64,000 nt of DNA. Source: Agrococcus jenensis (lineage in GTDB: Bacteria > Actinomycetota > Actinomycetes > Actinomycetales > Microbacteriaceae). The notes beneath the pieces were generated by a model. That model searched no databases, had not been told where the DNA came from, and saw nothing but the letters and a program-made list of their open reading frames with translations. Shown piece by piece: positions 16,408-26,470 of this stretch; position 1 is the first letter of the stretch; each line of letters begins with the position of its first letter. Both the position numbers and the translations under genes were made by a program. The stretch is taken from positions 1,550,001 to 1,614,000 of the forward strand of contig NZ_RKHJ01000001.1 of assembly GCF_003752465.1 (NCBI RefSeq), read 5' to 3'.

Positions 16408-17517
16408 GTGAAGTTCACGAAGCTCGGCCGCGCTGCGGTCGTCGCAGCAGCTGGCGCCATCCTGCTCAGCTCCTGCGCTGCCAACGAGCCGGCCGCGACC
16501 GCGCCGGCCGATGGCTCCGAGGCCCCCGCCGGGTCCACGCTCTCGGGCGACCTCGCCGGTGCCGGCGCGTCGTCGATGGGCGCAGCGCAGGAGGCCTGGA
16601 TCGCCGGCTTCCAGGGCGAGAACGAGGACGTCAACATCACCTACGACCCCGCCGGCTCCGGCGCGGGCCGCGAGCAGTTCATCGCGGGCGGCGTCTCGTT
16701 CGCCGGCTCGGACGCCTACCTGGACGACGAGGAGCTCGCCGGCGAGTTCGCCGCGTGCGTGCCGGACACGCTCCCGGTCGACCTGCCGGTCTACATCTCC
16801 CCGATCGCCGTGATCTTCAACGTCGAGGGCGTCGACTCGCTCAACATGGACGCGTCGACGATCGCGAAGATCTTCTCGGGCCAGATCACGAACTGGAACG
16901 ACGAGGCGATCGCCTCGCAGAACGAGGGCGTCACGCTGCCGGACGCGACCATCACGGCCGTGCACCGCTCGGACGACTCGGGCACCACCGAGAACTTCAC
17001 GCAGTACCTCACGGCGACCGCCGAGTCCGACTGGACCGAGGGTGAGTTCGAGACGTGGCCCGCCTCCTACGGCGGCGAGGGTGCGCAGGGCACCTCGGGC
17101 GTCGTCGATGCCGTCTCGAACGGCACGAACACGATCGGCTACGCCGACGCGTCGCGCGCCGGCGAGCTGGGCACGGTCGCGCTGCAGGTCGGCGAGGAGT
17201 ACGTGCCGTTCACGGCCGACGCCGCTGCTGCCGCGGTCGACGCGTCGCCGCGCGTCGAGGGCCGTCACGAGGGTGACATCGCGGTCGAGCTCGACCGCAC
17301 GTCGACCGAGGCCGGGGTCTACCCGCTCGTGCTCATCTCCTACGCGATCGCCTGCACGGACTACGCGGACGACGCCGAGGCCGAGCTCGTCAAGGGCTAC
17401 CTGAGCTACATCGCCTCGGCGGAGGGCCAGGAGGCCGGCCAGGCCAACGCCGGCAACGCGCCGATCTCCGACGAGCTCCGCGAGGAGATCCTCGCGGTCG
17501 TCGACACGATCCAGTAG
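16408..17517 (+). CDS. pstS: Phosphate ABC transporter substrate-binding lipoprotein PstS
   Basis: A 369-residue lipoprotein that captures inorganic phosphate outside the cell and feeds PstCA. The signal peptide ends in the lipobox LLSSC. The mature protein shows the phosphate-binding loops GAGASSMG and HRSDDSGTTENF, and the PstS block AVIFNVEGV. GTG at 16408 is used because GAAAGGGAA lies upstream; the frame upstream of it is non-coding. It heads pstSCAB under the PHO box and is separated from pstC by a 14-bp hairpin that probably lets pstS mRNA accumulate over the rest. Confidence 0.96.
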   Translation: MKFTKLGRAAVVAAAGAILLSSCAANEPAATAPADGSEAPAGSTLSGDLAGAGASSMGAAQEAWIAGFQGENEDVNITYDPAGSGAGREQFIAGGVSFAGSDAYLDDEELAGEFAACVPDTLPVDLPVYISPIAVIFNVEGVDSLNMDASTIAKIFSGQITNWNDEAIASQNEGVTLPDATITAVHRSDDSGTTENFTQYLTATAESDWTEGEFETWPASYGGEGAQGTSGVVDAVSNGTNTIGYADASRAGELGTVALQVGEEYVPFTADAAAAAVDASPRVEGRHEGDIAVELDRTSTEAGVYPLVLISYAIACTDYADDAEAELVKGYLSYIASAEGQEAGQANAGNAPISDELREEILAVVDTIQ

Positions 17518-17552
17518 GACAGACTGATCAGCGCAGCGCTCGCGCTGCACTC

Positions 17553-17586
17553 GTCCGGCCGGGGCGCTCGATCGCCCCGGCCGGAC
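17553..17586 (+). terminator. Intercistronic hairpin between pstS and pstC (attenuator or stabiliser)
   Basis: A 14-bp perfect stem GTCCGGCCGGGGCG (17553-17566), loop CTCGAT, CGCCCCGGCCGGAC (17573-17586). The placement after the binding-protein gene suggests partial termination or mRNA protection, giving PstS in excess. Confidence 0.7.
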
Positions 17587-17623
17587 GCCTGCCCGGCCCC
17601 TTCCCGAATCCACTGGGAGCCCC

Positions 17624-18556
17624 ATGACCACCGCAGCACAGGCCGCGCCTCGCGCCGCAGCTCCGAAGCGCCCCGCCGACATCATCTTCAAGGCCACCTC
17701 GACGACCGCGGGCGTGCTCATCCTCGTCGCGCTCGCAGGCGTCGCGATCTTCCTCGTCGCGCAGGCGGTGCCCGCGATCATCGGCCCGCTGCCGGATGAC
17801 GACAGCTTCCTCGCCTGGGTCTGGCCGCTCACCTTCGGCACGGTCTGGTCTGCGTTCCTCGCCATGCTCATGGCCGTGCCGCTCGCCATCGCGATCGCGC
17901 TCTTCATCACGCACTTCGCCCCGCGCCGCCTCGCGCAGGGCCTGGGCTACCTCATCGACCTGCTGGCGGCCATCCCCTCCGTGATCTACGGCCTGTGGGG
18001 CATCACGGTGCTCGCGCCGTTCATGCAGCCCGCGTACATCTGGCTCGCCGAGAACCTGAGCTGGATCCCGCTCTTCACGCCGCCCGCATCGGGCACCGGT
18101 CGCACGATCTTCACGGCTGCCATCGTGCTCGCGGTCATGGTGCTGCCGATCATCACCGCGCTCTGCCGCGAGATCTTCCTGCAGACGCCGCGCCTCAACG
18201 AGGAGGCGGCGCTCGCGCTCGGCGCGACCCGCTGGGAGATGATCACGATGTCGGTGCTGCCGCACGGCCGCTCCGGCATCATCGCCTCCTCGATCCTCGG
18301 CCTCGGCCGCGCGCTCGGCGAGACGATGGCCGTCGCGATGGTCCTCGCGTCGGCCGGCGCCGTCACCTTCGTGGTGGTCGGCTCGCAGAACCCCTCGACG
18401 ATCGCGGCGAACATCGCCCTGCGGTTCCCCGAGGCGCACGGCATCACCGTCAACATGCTGATCGGGTCCGGCCTCGTGCTGTTCGCGATCACGCTCGTCG
18501 TCAACGGCGTCTCGCGGTGGATCATCGCGAAGACGACCGTGGACGGAGGCAGGTAG
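17624..18556 (+). CDS. pstC: Phosphate ABC transporter permease PstC
   Basis: A 310-residue membrane subunit with about six helices. The conserved stretch [14 protein letters not shown] and the EAA loop ([16 protein letters not shown]) are diagnostic of PstC. It forms the phosphate channel with PstA. GGGAGC precedes the ATG. The stop is 3 nt before the pstA start, so translation is probably coupled. Confidence 0.95.
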   Translation: MTTAAQAAPRAAAPKRPADIIFKATSTTAGVLILVALAGVAIFLVAQAVPAIIGPLPDDDSFLAWVWPLTFGTVWSAFLAMLMAVPLAIAIALFITHFAPRRLAQGLGYLIDLLAAIPSVIYGLWGITVLAPFMQPAYIWLAENLSWIPLFTPPASGTGRTIFTAAIVLAVMVLPIITALCREIFLQTPRLNEEAALALGATRWEMITMSVLPHGRSGIIASSILGLGRALGETMAVAMVLASAGAVTFVVVGSQNPSTIAANIALRFPEAHGITVNMLIGSGLVLFAITLVVNGVSRWIIAKTTVDGGR

Positions 18557-18559
18557 ACC

Positions 18560-19645
18560 ATGACCACCACGATCACCGCTCCCCGCCGCGAGGCGAACAA
18601 CCCGCTGACCGCGGGGCAGCTGCCGAAGTGGGGCCCGTGGGCCCTGCTCGGTGTCGCGCTCGTCGTCGGCGGGGCCGTCTCGGCGCTCGTCGCCGGCGCG
18701 AGCGGCACCGGCTTCAGCCTCGTCTCGACCGTCATCATCGGCTTCGTGCTCTACCTGGTCTCGATCACCGTGGTCAGCCAGCTCATCGAGGGCGGGCGCA
18801 AGGCCACCGACCGGCTCGTCACGGGCGTCGTGCTCGGCGCGTTCCTGCTCGCGCTCGTGCCGCTCATCTCGCTGATCTCCACCGTGCTCGTCAACGGCCT
18901 CGCGCGCTTCGACATCCAGTTCTTCACCTACACGATGCGCAACGTGGTGGGCGAGGGCGGCGGCGTGCTGCACGCGATCGTCGGCACGGTGCTCGTCACG
19001 CTGTGGGCGACGATCATCTCGGTGCCGGTCGGCATCTTCACCGCCATCTACCTCGTCGAGTACGGCCGCGGCCGCCTCTCGCAGGCCATCACGTTCTTCG
19101 TCGACGTCATGACGGGCATCCCCTCGATCGTCGCGGGCCTGTTCGCCTACGCGCTGTTCGCGCTCTTCGCGGGGGAGGGCGTGCGCAGCGGCTTCGGCGG
19201 CGCGGTGGCGCTCAGCCTGCTGATGATCCCGACCGTCGTGCGCTCGACGGAGGAGATGCTCAAGCTCGTGCCGAACGACCTGCGGGAGGCGTCGCTCGCC
19301 CTCGGCGTGCCGAAGTGGCTGACGATCGCGAAGGTCGTGCTGCCCACGGCGCTCGCCGGCATCGTCACCGGCGTCACGCTCGCCATCGCCCGCGTCATCG
19401 GCGAGACGGCGCCGCTGCTCATCATCGCCGGGTTCACCACGAACATGAACTACAACGTGTTCGACGGCCGCATGATGACGCTGCCGGTGTTCGCGTTCAA
19501 CCAGTACGTCAGCCCAGGCGTGCAGGAGCAGGCCTACTTCGACCGAGCGTGGGCGGCCGCGCTCGTGCTCATCCTCATCGTCATGCTGCTCAACATCGGC
19601 GCGCGCCTCATCGCGCACTTCTTCGCGCCGAAGTCCGGAAGGTAA
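18560..19645 (+). CDS. pstA: Phosphate ABC transporter permease PstA
   Basis: A 361-residue permease. It is longer than many PstA proteins because the first 100 or so residues carry two additional hydrophobic segments before the core domain. [14 protein letters not shown] and the EAA loop ([15 protein letters not shown]) identify PstA. It partners with PstC and PstB. The pstB ATG follows 5 nt after the stop, with AAGGTAAGGA as its ribosome binding site. Confidence 0.95.
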   Translation: MTTTITAPRREANNPLTAGQLPKWGPWALLGVALVVGGAVSALVAGASGTGFSLVSTVIIGFVLYLVSITVVSQLIEGGRKATDRLVTGVVLGAFLLALVPLISLISTVLVNGLARFDIQFFTYTMRNVVGEGGGVLHAIVGTVLVTLWATIISVPVGIFTAIYLVEYGRGRLSQAITFFVDVMTGIPSIVAGLFAYALFALFAGEGVRSGFGGAVALSLLMIPTVVRSTEEMLKLVPNDLREASLALGVPKWLTIAKVVLPTALAGIVTGVTLAIARVIGETAPLLIIAGFTTNMNYNVFDGRMMTLPVFAFNQYVSPGVQEQAYFDRAWAAALVLILIVMLLNIGARLIAHFFAPKSGR

Positions 19646-19650
19646 GGAAC

Positions 19651-20430
19651 ATGTCCAAGCGCATCGAGATCAACGACCTCGACGTCTACTACGGCGACTT
19701 CAAGGCCGTGGAGGGAGTCTCGGTCGAGATCGAGCCCCGCAGCGTCACCGCCTTCATCGGCCCCTCGGGCTGCGGCAAGTCGACCGTGCTCCGCACGCTC
19801 AACCGCATGCACGAGGTCATCTCGGGCGCCTGGGTCGACGGCGAGGTGCTGCTCGACGGCGCCAACCTGTACGGCCCCGGCGTCGACCCGGTGAACGTGC
19901 GCCGGCAGATCGGCATGGTGTTCCAGCGCCCGAACCCGTTCCCGACGATGACGATCCGCGAGAACGTGCTCGCCGGCGTGATGCTCAACAACCGGCGGAT
20001 GTCGAAGGGCGACCAGGACGAGCTCGTCGAGCGCTCGCTGCGCGGCGCCAACCTCTGGAACGAGGTCAAGGACCGCCTCGGGCTGCCCGGCTCCGGCCTC
20101 TCGGGCGGTCAGCAGCAGCGCCTCTGCATCGCCCGCGCGATCGCCGTCAGCCCGGACGTGCTGCTGATGGACGAGCCGTGCTCGGCCCTCGACCCGATCT
20201 CGACGCTCGCGATCGAGGACCTCATCGAGGAGCTCAAGCAGGAGTACACGATCGTGATCGTGACCCACAACATGCAGCAAGCGAGCCGCGTGAGCGACAA
20301 GACCGCGTTCTTCAACATCGCCGGCACCGGCAAGCCGGGCAAGCTCATCGAGTTCGACGAGACGACGAAGATCTTCTCGAACCCCACCGTGCAGGCCACC
20401 GAGGACTACGTCTCCGGCCGCTTCGGCTGA
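19651..20430 (+). CDS. pstB: Phosphate ABC transporter ATPase PstB
   Basis: A 259-residue ATPase powering phosphate import. Walker A GPSGCGKS (37-44), signature LSGGQQQR, Walker [13 protein letters not shown] and the switch His in VTHNMQQA are all intact; [11 protein letters not shown] is a PstB hallmark. It is the last gene of pstSCAB; phoU is not in the operon but at 32404-33108. A long inverted repeat follows. Confidence 0.97.
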   Translation: MSKRIEINDLDVYYGDFKAVEGVSVEIEPRSVTAFIGPSGCGKSTVLRTLNRMHEVISGAWVDGEVLLDGANLYGPGVDPVNVRRQIGMVFQRPNPFPTMTIRENVLAGVMLNNRRMSKGDQDELVERSLRGANLWNEVKDRLGLPGSGLSGGQQQRLCIARAIAVSPDVLLMDEPCSALDPISTLAIEDLIEELKQEYTIVIVTHNMQQASRVSDKTAFFNIAGTGKPGKLIEFDETTKIFSNPTVQATEDYVSGRFG

Positions 20431-20443
20431 TCCGGGGTCCTCG

Positions 20444-20498
20444 ACGTCGCCGGTGGTGCCGCATCCGCTATTTCGCGCTGATGGACCACCGGCGACGT
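20444..20498 (+). terminator. Inverted repeat downstream of pstB
   Basis: ACGTCGCCGGTGGT (20444-20457) pairs perfectly with ACCACCGGCGACGT (20485-20498) across a 27-nt loop. It probably ends the pst transcript; the long loop is unusual for a terminator, so another role is possible. Confidence 0.55.
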
Positions 20499-20537
20499 TG
20501 AGATCCCGGACCGCGGGGCGCGCGTAGCGTGGTGGCG

Positions 20538-21125
20538 ATGATCACCCTGCAGGAGTTCCTCGCCCACGTGCGCAGCGGCGCCCTGATCGAGGCTGGCTCG
20601 CCCGAGCACGCCTTCATGCACGGCGCCGCTCAGGATGCGCTGCGCGTCACCGCCGAGCTGAACGGCGGCTACCGCACGCCCGACGAGGTGCGCGCCCTGC
20701 TGTCCGAGCTGACCGGCACCGAGGTCGACCCGTCGGTGACGGTCTTCCCGCCCTTCTCGAGCGAGTTCGGCAAGAACCTGCGCCTCGGCAGGGACGTCTT
20801 CATCAACATGGGCTGCCGCTTCCAGGACACGGGCGGGATCACGATCGGCGACGGCTCGCTCATCGGCCACGGCAGCACGCTGACGACGCTCAACCACGGC
20901 GTCGACCCCGCGCACCGCGGCGACATGCAGCCGGCGCCGGTCGTGCTGGGCCGCAGCGTCTGGCTCGGCGCCTCCGTGACCGTCGTGCCGGGCGTGACGA
21001 TCGGCGACGGCGCGATCGTGGGCGCGGGCGCGGTCGTGACGAAGGACGTGCCCGCGAACGGCATCGTCGCCGGGGTGCCGGCCAGGCTCATCCGCATGAC
21101 GGGCTTCGAGGCCGCGGCCGACTGA
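20538..21125 (+). CDS. Sugar O-acetyltransferase (maltose/galactoside acetyltransferase-like)
   Basis: A 195-residue left-handed beta-helix acetyltransferase of the LacA/Maa type, expected to acetylate a sugar hydroxyl from acetyl-CoA. An N-terminal helical region with [16 protein letters not shown] is followed by hexapeptide coils; the LTTLNHG block carries the likely catalytic His, and [11 protein letters not shown] and GVPARLI are typical. TAGCGT ends 7 nt before the ATG at 20538; the in-frame GTG at 20529 overlaps that hexamer, so the ATG is preferred. Confidence 0.85.
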   Translation: MITLQEFLAHVRSGALIEAGSPEHAFMHGAAQDALRVTAELNGGYRTPDEVRALLSELTGTEVDPSVTVFPPFSSEFGKNLRLGRDVFINMGCRFQDTGGITIGDGSLIGHGSTLTTLNHGVDPAHRGDMQPAPVVLGRSVWLGASVTVVPGVTIGDGAIVGAGAVVTKDVPANGIVAGVPARLIRMTGFEAAAD

Positions 21126-21184
21126 CACGCTCGGCTGACGCGGCCGCCTGACGCGCTCGGCGGCGAGTGCCGGGGCGCAGTCGC

Positions 21185-21198
21185 AGTGTCGCGACACT
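21185..21198. repeat. 14-bp palindrome, copy 1, in a convergent intergenic gap
   Basis: AGTGTCGCGACACT is a perfect palindrome followed by CGCGCA. The same 20-bp string recurs at 28185-28204, again between convergent genes. Confidence 0.6.
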
Positions 21199-21251
21199 CG
21201 CGCAGCAGCGCGACACGCTGCCCCTCACTCGCCCGCCGCGGGGCTCCTGGG

Positions 21252-22193
21252 TCAGGGCTCGGCGGGGGCGTGCGTCTCGAGCGCGACGAGCGCGGGCGTG
21301 TCGCCGGCGCTGACGTGCAGCACCGTGAACTCCGCCGTGTGGAGCATCGACGCGCGGTGCGTGCGCTCCGACTCCAGGCCGTTCGCGGCGTGCACGACGG
21401 CGGTGACGATCTCGGGGATGATCGGCGCGTGCGAGCAGAGCACGGTGCCGCGGCGCTTGCGCACCGCCTTCGCGATGCGGGCCTCGAGCGCGGCGCGCGG
21501 GTCGACGCTCGACTCCTGGCTGATCTCGGCGGTCGCGCGCGGCGCGATCCCGGTGAGCGCGGCGAGCGGCGCGACCGTCTGCCGGCAGCGCACGGCGCTC
21601 GACGTGACGATGCGCCGCGGGCCGAAGGCCGCGACGCCCGGCGCGACGGCGCGCGACTGCCGCTCGCCGCGATCGGTGAGCGGGCGCGACGCGTCGCCGC
21701 CCTCCCAGTTGAAGGGGTTCGCGGCCTTCGCGTGGCGCAGCGCGATGATCGGGAACGTGTGCGCGTGCCCGGCGGCAAGCCGCTCCTCGAAGCGCTCGAT
21801 GACGTCCACGTCGTGCTCGTAGGTGCAGCGCGCCTTCGCCGCTGCGAGCGGCAGCCACAGGAGCTCGAGGATCTCGTCGTTCGGCTCGAAGGGCGCGCGC
21901 TCCGCCTCCTCCTCGTCGACGAACGCCTGCCAGTAGTAGACGACCTTGTCGCGGCCGTCCGGGAGCCGGTACTCGGTCGTGCCGAGCGGGGCCCCGAGCG
22001 CGATCCGCACGCCCGTCTCCTCCTCGATCTCGCGCGCCGCGCACTGCGGCAGCGTCTCGCCCGGGTCGAGCTTGCCCTTCGGCAGCGAGTGGTCGCGGTG
22101 CTGCGTGCGCTCGACGAGCAGCACGCGCACCTCGCCCTCCGTCTCGCGCCACACGAGCGCGCCGGCGGCGAGCACCGGCAGCTGGGCCGTCAT
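21252..22193 (-). CDS. Nudix hydrolase fused to a histidine phosphatase (MutT1-like)
   Basis: A 313-residue two-domain protein. Residues 1-150 hold an intact Nudix box (GKLDPGETLPQCAAREIEEE plus TG). Residues 165-310 form a SixA-like histidine phosphatase starting IIALRHAKAANP. The layout matches mycobacterial MutT1, which hydrolyses 8-oxo-dGTP and diadenosine or inorganic-phosphate derivatives. Its ATG overlaps the ppk stop (ATGA), so it is made with polyphosphate kinase; the pairing suggests work on nucleotide or polyphosphate products. Its exact substrate is unknown. Confidence 0.88.
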   Translation of the reverse strand: MTAQLPVLAAGALVWRETEGEVRVLLVERTQHRDHSLPKGKLDPGETLPQCAAREIEEETGVRIALGAPLGTTEYRLPDGRDKVVYYWQAFVDEEEAERAPFEPNDEILELLWLPLAAAKARCTYEHDVDVIERFEERLAAGHAHTFPIIALRHAKAANPFNWEGGDASRPLTDRGERQSRAVAPGVAAFGPRRIVTSSAVRCRQTVAPLAALTGIAPRATAEISQESSVDPRAALEARIAKAVRKRRGTVLCSHAPIIPEIVTAVVHAANGLESERTHRASMLHTAEFTVLHVSAGDTPALVALETHAPAEP

Positions 22194-24451
22194 CGGCCGG
22201 AGCGCTTGCGCCGCTGGATCTGCATCATCCGGTCGCGGTGCAGGTCGTCGAGCGCTGTGCCGTCCTCGCGGTAGAACCTGCGCGTCCAGGTGCCGTCGGC
22301 CTCCGCCCACCACGACGCGGTCTCGGGCGACATCGCCTTGTCGAAGTGCTGCTGGATGTCGCGCTTGTGCTCGCTCGAGGTGAGCTGGATGAGCGTCTCG
22401 ACCCGGCGGTCGAGGTTGCGGTGCATCATGTCGGCCGAGCCGATGAACACCTCCTCGTCGCCGTCGTTCCAGAACGCGAACACGCGCGAGTGCTCCAGGT
22501 AGCGGCCGACGATCGAGCGGATCGTGATGCGCTCGCTCAGCCCCGGCACGCCCGGCTTGATCGAGCAGATGCCGCGCACCCAGATCTCTACGTCGACGCC
22601 GGCGCGGCTCGCGCGGTAGAGCGCGTCGATGAGCTGCTCGTCCACGATCGAGTTGACCTTGAGCCGGATGCGCGCGGGGCGGCCGTCGCGCGCCGCCCGC
22701 GTCTCGCGCTCGATGCGCTGCAGCAGCCCCTTGCGCAGGTGGCGCGGGGCGACGAGCAGGCGCTGGAACGACTTCTCCTTCGCGTAGCCGGAGAGCTCGT
22801 TGAACAGCCGGGTGATGTCGCGGCCGACCTGGTCGTTGTCGGTGAAGAGGCCGAAGTCCTCGTAGATGCGGCTCGTCTTCGGGTTGTAGTTGCCCGTGCC
22901 GATGTGGCAGTAGTTGCGCAGCCGGCCGTTCTCGCGCCGCACGATCATCATGAGCTTGCAGTGCGTCTTGAGCCCGACGATGCCGTAGACGACGTGCACG
23001 CCCGCGCGCTCGAGCTGGCGCGCCCAGCGGATGTTCGCCTGCTCGTCGAAGCGCGCCTTCACCTCGACGAGCGCGAGCACCTGCTTGCCGGCGGCGGCCG
23101 CGCGGATGAGCGCCGCGACCACGGGGGAGTCGCCGGAGGTGCGGTAGAGCGTCTGCTTGATCGCGAGCACGTCGGGGTCGTCGGCCGCCTGCTCGAGCAG
23201 CGCCTGCACGCTCGTCGCGAACGACTCGTACGGGTGGTGGACGAGCACGTCCTTGCGGGTGATGGCCTGGAAGAAGTCGGCCCGCTCATCCTGGTCGGTC
23301 GGCAGGAAGGCGGCCGCGGTGACCGGCACGCGCTTCGTGTAGTGCAGGTCGGGCCGGTCGAGCCCCGCGAGCTGGAAGAGCCCGCTCAGGTCGAGCAGGC
23401 CCGGCAGCTTGTAGACCTCGCGCTCGGTGATGCCGAGCTCGTCGACGAGCAGCGCGTAGGTGTCGTCGTCGATGTCCTCCGACACCTCGAGGCGGATCGG
23501 CGGGCCGAACTTGCGCCGCGAGAGCTCGTGCTCGAGCGCCTTGATGAGGTTCTCGGTGTCGTCCTCGTCGATCGTCACGTCCTCGTTGCGCGTGACGCGG
23601 AAGGCGTGGTGCTCGACGATCTCCATCCCTGAGAACACCTCGTCGAGGTTGTTCGCGATGAGCTCCTCGAGCGTCAGGAAGCGCTGCGACTGGCCCGAGC
23701 GGGGCAGCTCGACGAAGCGCGGCAGCACCGCGGGCACCTTGAGGCGCGCGAACTGGTCCTCGGGCTCGCCCGGCACGCGCACCCGCACGGCCAGGTTGAG
23801 CGAGAGGCCCGAGATGTAGGGGAAGGGGTGCGCGGGGTCGACCGCGAGCGGCATGAGCACCGGGAAGATCTCGGCCTCGAAGCGCGCCGACATCGCCTCC
23901 TGCTCCTCGGGCGTGAGCTGGTGCCAGGCGACGACGCTGATGCCGGCGGCGTCGAGCTCGGGCTCGAACGAGCCGCGGGCGGCGCGCGCGTGGCGCAGCT
24001 GCAGCTCGTGTGCGCGCTGCACGATCTGCGCGAGCAGCTCGGCGGGGGCGATGCCCACGTTGGTCGGCACGGCGAGGCCGGTCGCGATGCGCCGCTTGAG
24101 GCCGGCGACGCGCACCATGAAGAACTCGTCCATGTTCGACGCGAAGATCGCCAGGAAGTTGGCGCGCTCGAGCAGCGGCGTGCGCGGGTCCTCCGCCATC
24201 TCGAGCACGCGCTCGTTGAAGGCGAGCCACGAGAGCTCCCGGTCGAGGAAGCGGTCGGCGGGGAGGCCGTCGTCGGTCTCGCCGCCCTGCAGCTCGGCCG
24301 ACCAGTCGAGCTCGGCGTCGTAGTCGTCGAAGTCGGCGGCGTTCGCGTCATGGAAGCTCTGCTCGTCCTCGAGCGTGCGCGCGGTGCGCCTGCGGTCGAG
24401 CCGGGACTCGTCGCCGGAGAGGCCGGTGTCTGTCGCGATGCCGTCGGTCAT
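22190..24451 (-). CDS. ppk: Polyphosphate kinase (PPK1)
   Basis: A 753-residue PPK1 that polymerises the ATP gamma-phosphate into polyphosphate reversibly. Visible are the N-terminal DRELSWLAFNERVLEMA and NFLAIFASNMDEFFMVRVAG, the K-x-H block LKTHCKLMMIVRRE and the catalytic-His region YCHIGTGNYNPKT. The first 50 or so residues are an acidic extension. It is cotranscribed with the overlapping Nudix/phosphatase gene, and together with pstSCAB and phoU in this window it provides phosphate storage. Confidence 0.96.
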   Translation of the reverse strand: MTDGIATDTGLSGDESRLDRRRTARTLEDEQSFHDANAADFDDYDAELDWSAELQGGETDDGLPADRFLDRELSWLAFNERVLEMAEDPRTPLLERANFLAIFASNMDEFFMVRVAGLKRRIATGLAVPTNVGIAPAELLAQIVQRAHELQLRHARAARGSFEPELDAAGISVVAWHQLTPEEQEAMSARFEAEIFPVLMPLAVDPAHPFPYISGLSLNLAVRVRVPGEPEDQFARLKVPAVLPRFVELPRSGQSQRFLTLEELIANNLDEVFSGMEIVEHHAFRVTRNEDVTIDEDDTENLIKALEHELSRRKFGPPIRLEVSEDIDDDTYALLVDELGITEREVYKLPGLLDLSGLFQLAGLDRPDLHYTKRVPVTAAAFLPTDQDERADFFQAITRKDVLVHHPYESFATSVQALLEQAADDPDVLAIKQTLYRTSGDSPVVAALIRAAAAGKQVLALVEVKARFDEQANIRWARQLERAGVHVVYGIVGLKTHCKLMMIVRRENGRLRNYCHIGTGNYNPKTSRIYEDFGLFTDNDQVGRDITRLFNELSGYAKEKSFQRLLVAPRHLRKGLLQRIERETRAARDGRPARIRLKVNSIVDEQLIDALYRASRAGVDVEIWVRGICSIKPGVPGLSERITIRSIVGRYLEHSRVFAFWNDGDEEVFIGSADMMHRNLDRRVETLIQLTSSEHKRDIQQHFDKAMSPETASWWAEADGTWTRRFYREDGTALDDLHRDRMMQIQRRKRSGR

Positions 24452-24463
24452 GCGCCAATCATG

Positions 24464-25297
24464 TCAACCATCGGTGAACGGCGCGTGCCTCCATCGCACG
24501 TCGATCGCCCAGCGGTCGAAGCCCGCGCGGTCGTAGAGCGCGAGCGCGGGCGCGTTGTCGCCCTCGACGTAGAGGTGCGCGGTCGTCGCGCCGAGCGCGC
24601 GCATCCGCACGAAGGCGGCCGCGAGCATCCGCCGGCCGAGCCCCGCGCCCTGCCGCGCGGGCGAGACGCCCAGCACGTAGAGCTCGGCGACGTCGCCGTC
24701 GGGCTTCACCCAGGCGAAGGCGTCGAGGGCGCCGGGCGTCGACGGATCTTCGCCGTCGGCGACCACGAGGTTCGCGTCGTCGTGCCACGGCTCGGCCATG
24801 CGCGCGGCGAGGTCGTCGGCCGACATGCGGCCCTGCTCGGGGTGGTCGGCGAAGGCGGCGGCGTTGAGGGCGAGCAGCGCGGATGCGTCGGGCGGCTCGA
24901 ACGTGCGCACGCCGTCGGGCAGGCGATCGTCGGCGGCATCCGCTGCCGGCACCGGCGCGCGCAGCTGCAGCAGCGTGCGCACCCGCTCCATGCCGAGCGA
25001 CGCGGCGATCGCCCGCGCCGCGGGCAGGTCGCCGTGCGACCAGGCGTCGAAGGCACCGAGCTCGGCCGCGACCCGGCGCGCGAGGTCGCCGCCGCGGCCC
25101 TGCCCGCGCGCGTCGGGCACCACCGCGAGCTCCACCTCCCGGTCACGGTCGCTGATGACGGCGAGCGCATCGGCGTCGCCGATCGTGCGGCGCTCGCCGC
25201 GCTCGAGCTCGACGAGCGCCTGGTCGTTGAACGGCGGCACGCCGTCGTGCGCGGCGCAGGCCTCGGCGAGCGCGCGCGCCAGCTCGATCGCGCTCAC
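24464..25297 (-). CDS. mshD: Mycothiol synthase MshD
   Basis: A 277-residue protein with two tandem GNAT domains. The N-terminal half is degenerate ([14 protein letters not shown]). The C-terminal half keeps the acetyl-CoA loop [15 protein letters not shown] and the [20 protein letters not shown] block typical of MshD, which acetylates Cys-GlcN-Ins to give mycothiol. The GTG start overlaps the stop of the upstream glnR-like gene by 4 nt; longer frames upstream merely shadow that gene. The glnR-mshD order is conserved in mycobacteria, which supports both calls. Confidence 0.92.
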   Translation of the reverse strand: MSAIELARALAEACAAHDGVPPFNDQALVELERGERRTIGDADALAVISDRDREVELAVVPDARGQGRGGDLARRVAAELGAFDAWSHGDLPAARAIAASLGMERVRTLLQLRAPVPAADAADDRLPDGVRTFEPPDASALLALNAAAFADHPEQGRMSADDLAARMAEPWHDDANLVVADGEDPSTPGALDAFAWVKPDGDVAELYVLGVSPARQGAGLGRRMLAAAFVRMRALGATTAHLYVEGDNAPALALYDRAGFDRWAIDVRWRHAPFTDG

Positions 25298-25935
25298 TCG
25301 TCGGCCAGCTCGAAGCGGTAGCCGACGCCGCGCACCGTGCCGATGACGCCCTCGAGGTCGCCGAGCTTGGCGCGCAGGCGGCGCACGTGCACGTCGACCG
25401 TGCGGGTGCCGCCGAAGTAGTCGTAGCCCCACACCTCGCTCAGCAGCTGCTCGCGCGTGAAGACCCGAGCGGGGTGCGATGCGAGGAAGCGCAGCAGCTC
25501 GAACTCCTTGTAGGTGAGGTCGATCGGGCGGCCGTCGATCTTCGCCTGGTAGCTCGCCTCGTCGATCGAGAGGCCGCTCGCCACGATCGGGCCGCTCGTC
25601 TTCGCGCCGGTGATCGCGAGGCGGATGCGCGCCTCGAGCTCGGCGGGACCGGCGGAGTCGAGGACGATGTCGGTGACGCCCCACTCGGCGGTCACCGCGG
25701 CGAAGCCGCCCTCGGCGAGCACGAGCAGCAGCGGCGCCGCGTCGCGCTCGAGCAGCCGGCACAGCTGCTTCGCGGCCGCGAGCTCTGCGGCGCCGTCGAC
25801 CACCACGACGTCCGCGTCGGGGGCGTGCGCGACCGCCTCCGCCGTGCCGGGCAGCATGGTCACGCGGTGCTCGAGGAGCTCGAGACCCGGCAGCACACCC
25901 CGGTCGCGGCGGGTGAAGATCACGACGTGCGCCAT
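25294..25935 (-). CDS. glnR: OmpR-type winged-helix regulator with degenerate receiver (GlnR-like)
   Basis: A 213-residue regulator. The C-terminal winged helix is intact ([37 protein letters not shown]). The N-terminal receiver lacks the usual acidic pair near its start and the conserved Lys near residue 100; only an Asp in VVVVDGAA remains. This is the pattern of actinobacterial GlnR, an orphan regulator of nitrogen assimilation that acts without phosphorylation. Coupling to mshD matches the Rv0818-Rv0819 order. AGGGGG precedes the ATG. Confidence 0.85.
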   Translation of the reverse strand: MAHVVIFTRRDRGVLPGLELLEHRVTMLPGTAEAVAHAPDADVVVVDGAAELAAAKQLCRLLERDAAPLLLVLAEGGFAAVTAEWGVTDIVLDSAGPAELEARIRLAITGAKTSGPIVASGLSIDEASYQAKIDGRPIDLTYKEFELLRFLASHPARVFTREQLLSEVWGYDYFGGTRTVDVHVRRLRAKLGDLEGVIGTVRGVGYRFELADE

Positions 25936-26043
25936 CCAGCCCCCTGCCTGCGATCGATCCTACGGGTCGCGGCAGCGGGTCCCGAATCGGCGCGGATGCG
26001 GCGCGGGCATCGCCGTCCAGCCGCGGTGGGGGATGATGGGCGC

Positions 26044-26304
26044 GTGTCGTGGCGATGGGCGAGCGTGTGGCCGGTGTGGGCCTTGGCCGTCGTCGGCGCC
26101 GTCCTCGTCGGCGTGCTGCAGCCGACCGACGGCATCGTCTGGATGCCGATCGTGCTCGGCGCCTGCACGCTCGCCGCGTTCGCGATCCAGCTCGGCGGCC
26201 CGACGGTGCCGGGCATCGTCGGCCGGCTCGCGGAGGCCGTGCTCGGCTCGGTGATCATCCTCGCCGTGGCGAGCGCGATCCTCGTGCCGCTGACCCACCT
26301 CTGA
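26044..26304 (+). CDS. Small conserved membrane protein
   Basis: An 86-residue protein with three hydrophobic segments (starting WPVWALAVVGAVLVGV) and almost no soluble part. GTG start; a GATGAT hexamer ends 6 nt before it. It is divergent from glnR and immediately precedes another tiny membrane protein. I recognise it only as a Microbacteriaceae-type hypothetical protein. Confidence 0.65.
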   Translation: MSWRWASVWPVWALAVVGAVLVGVLQPTDGIVWMPIVLGACTLAAFAIQLGGPTVPGIVGRLAEAVLGSVIILAVASAILVPLTHL

Positions 26305-26344
26305 CCACCGGGTCCCATCGGGCGAGGTCGGCTAGGATCGAGCC

Positions 26345-26467
26345 ATGGCAGAAATCCCCATCGTCGCGCTCGAGATCTTCTACCTCGGCCTGCTCGGCCT
26401 GGCGATGCTCGCGATCTTCGGCATCTCCTTCGTCGTGATCCGCAACCTCTTCAGGGGCCAGCGCTAG
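26345..26467 (+). CDS. Very small membrane protein (40 residues)
   Basis: A 41-codon frame, MAEIPIVALEIFYLGLLGLA and onward, with one long hydrophobic helix and a basic RNLFRGQR tail. TAGGAT ends exactly 6 nt before the ATG, the same leaderless pattern as many genes in the window, which makes it likely to be translated. It ends 3 nt before the nitrobindin ATG, so it may be the first gene of that operon. Function unknown. Confidence 0.7.
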   Translation: MAEIPIVALEIFYLGLLGLAMLAIFGISFVVIRNLFRGQR

Positions 26468-26470
26468 CCG

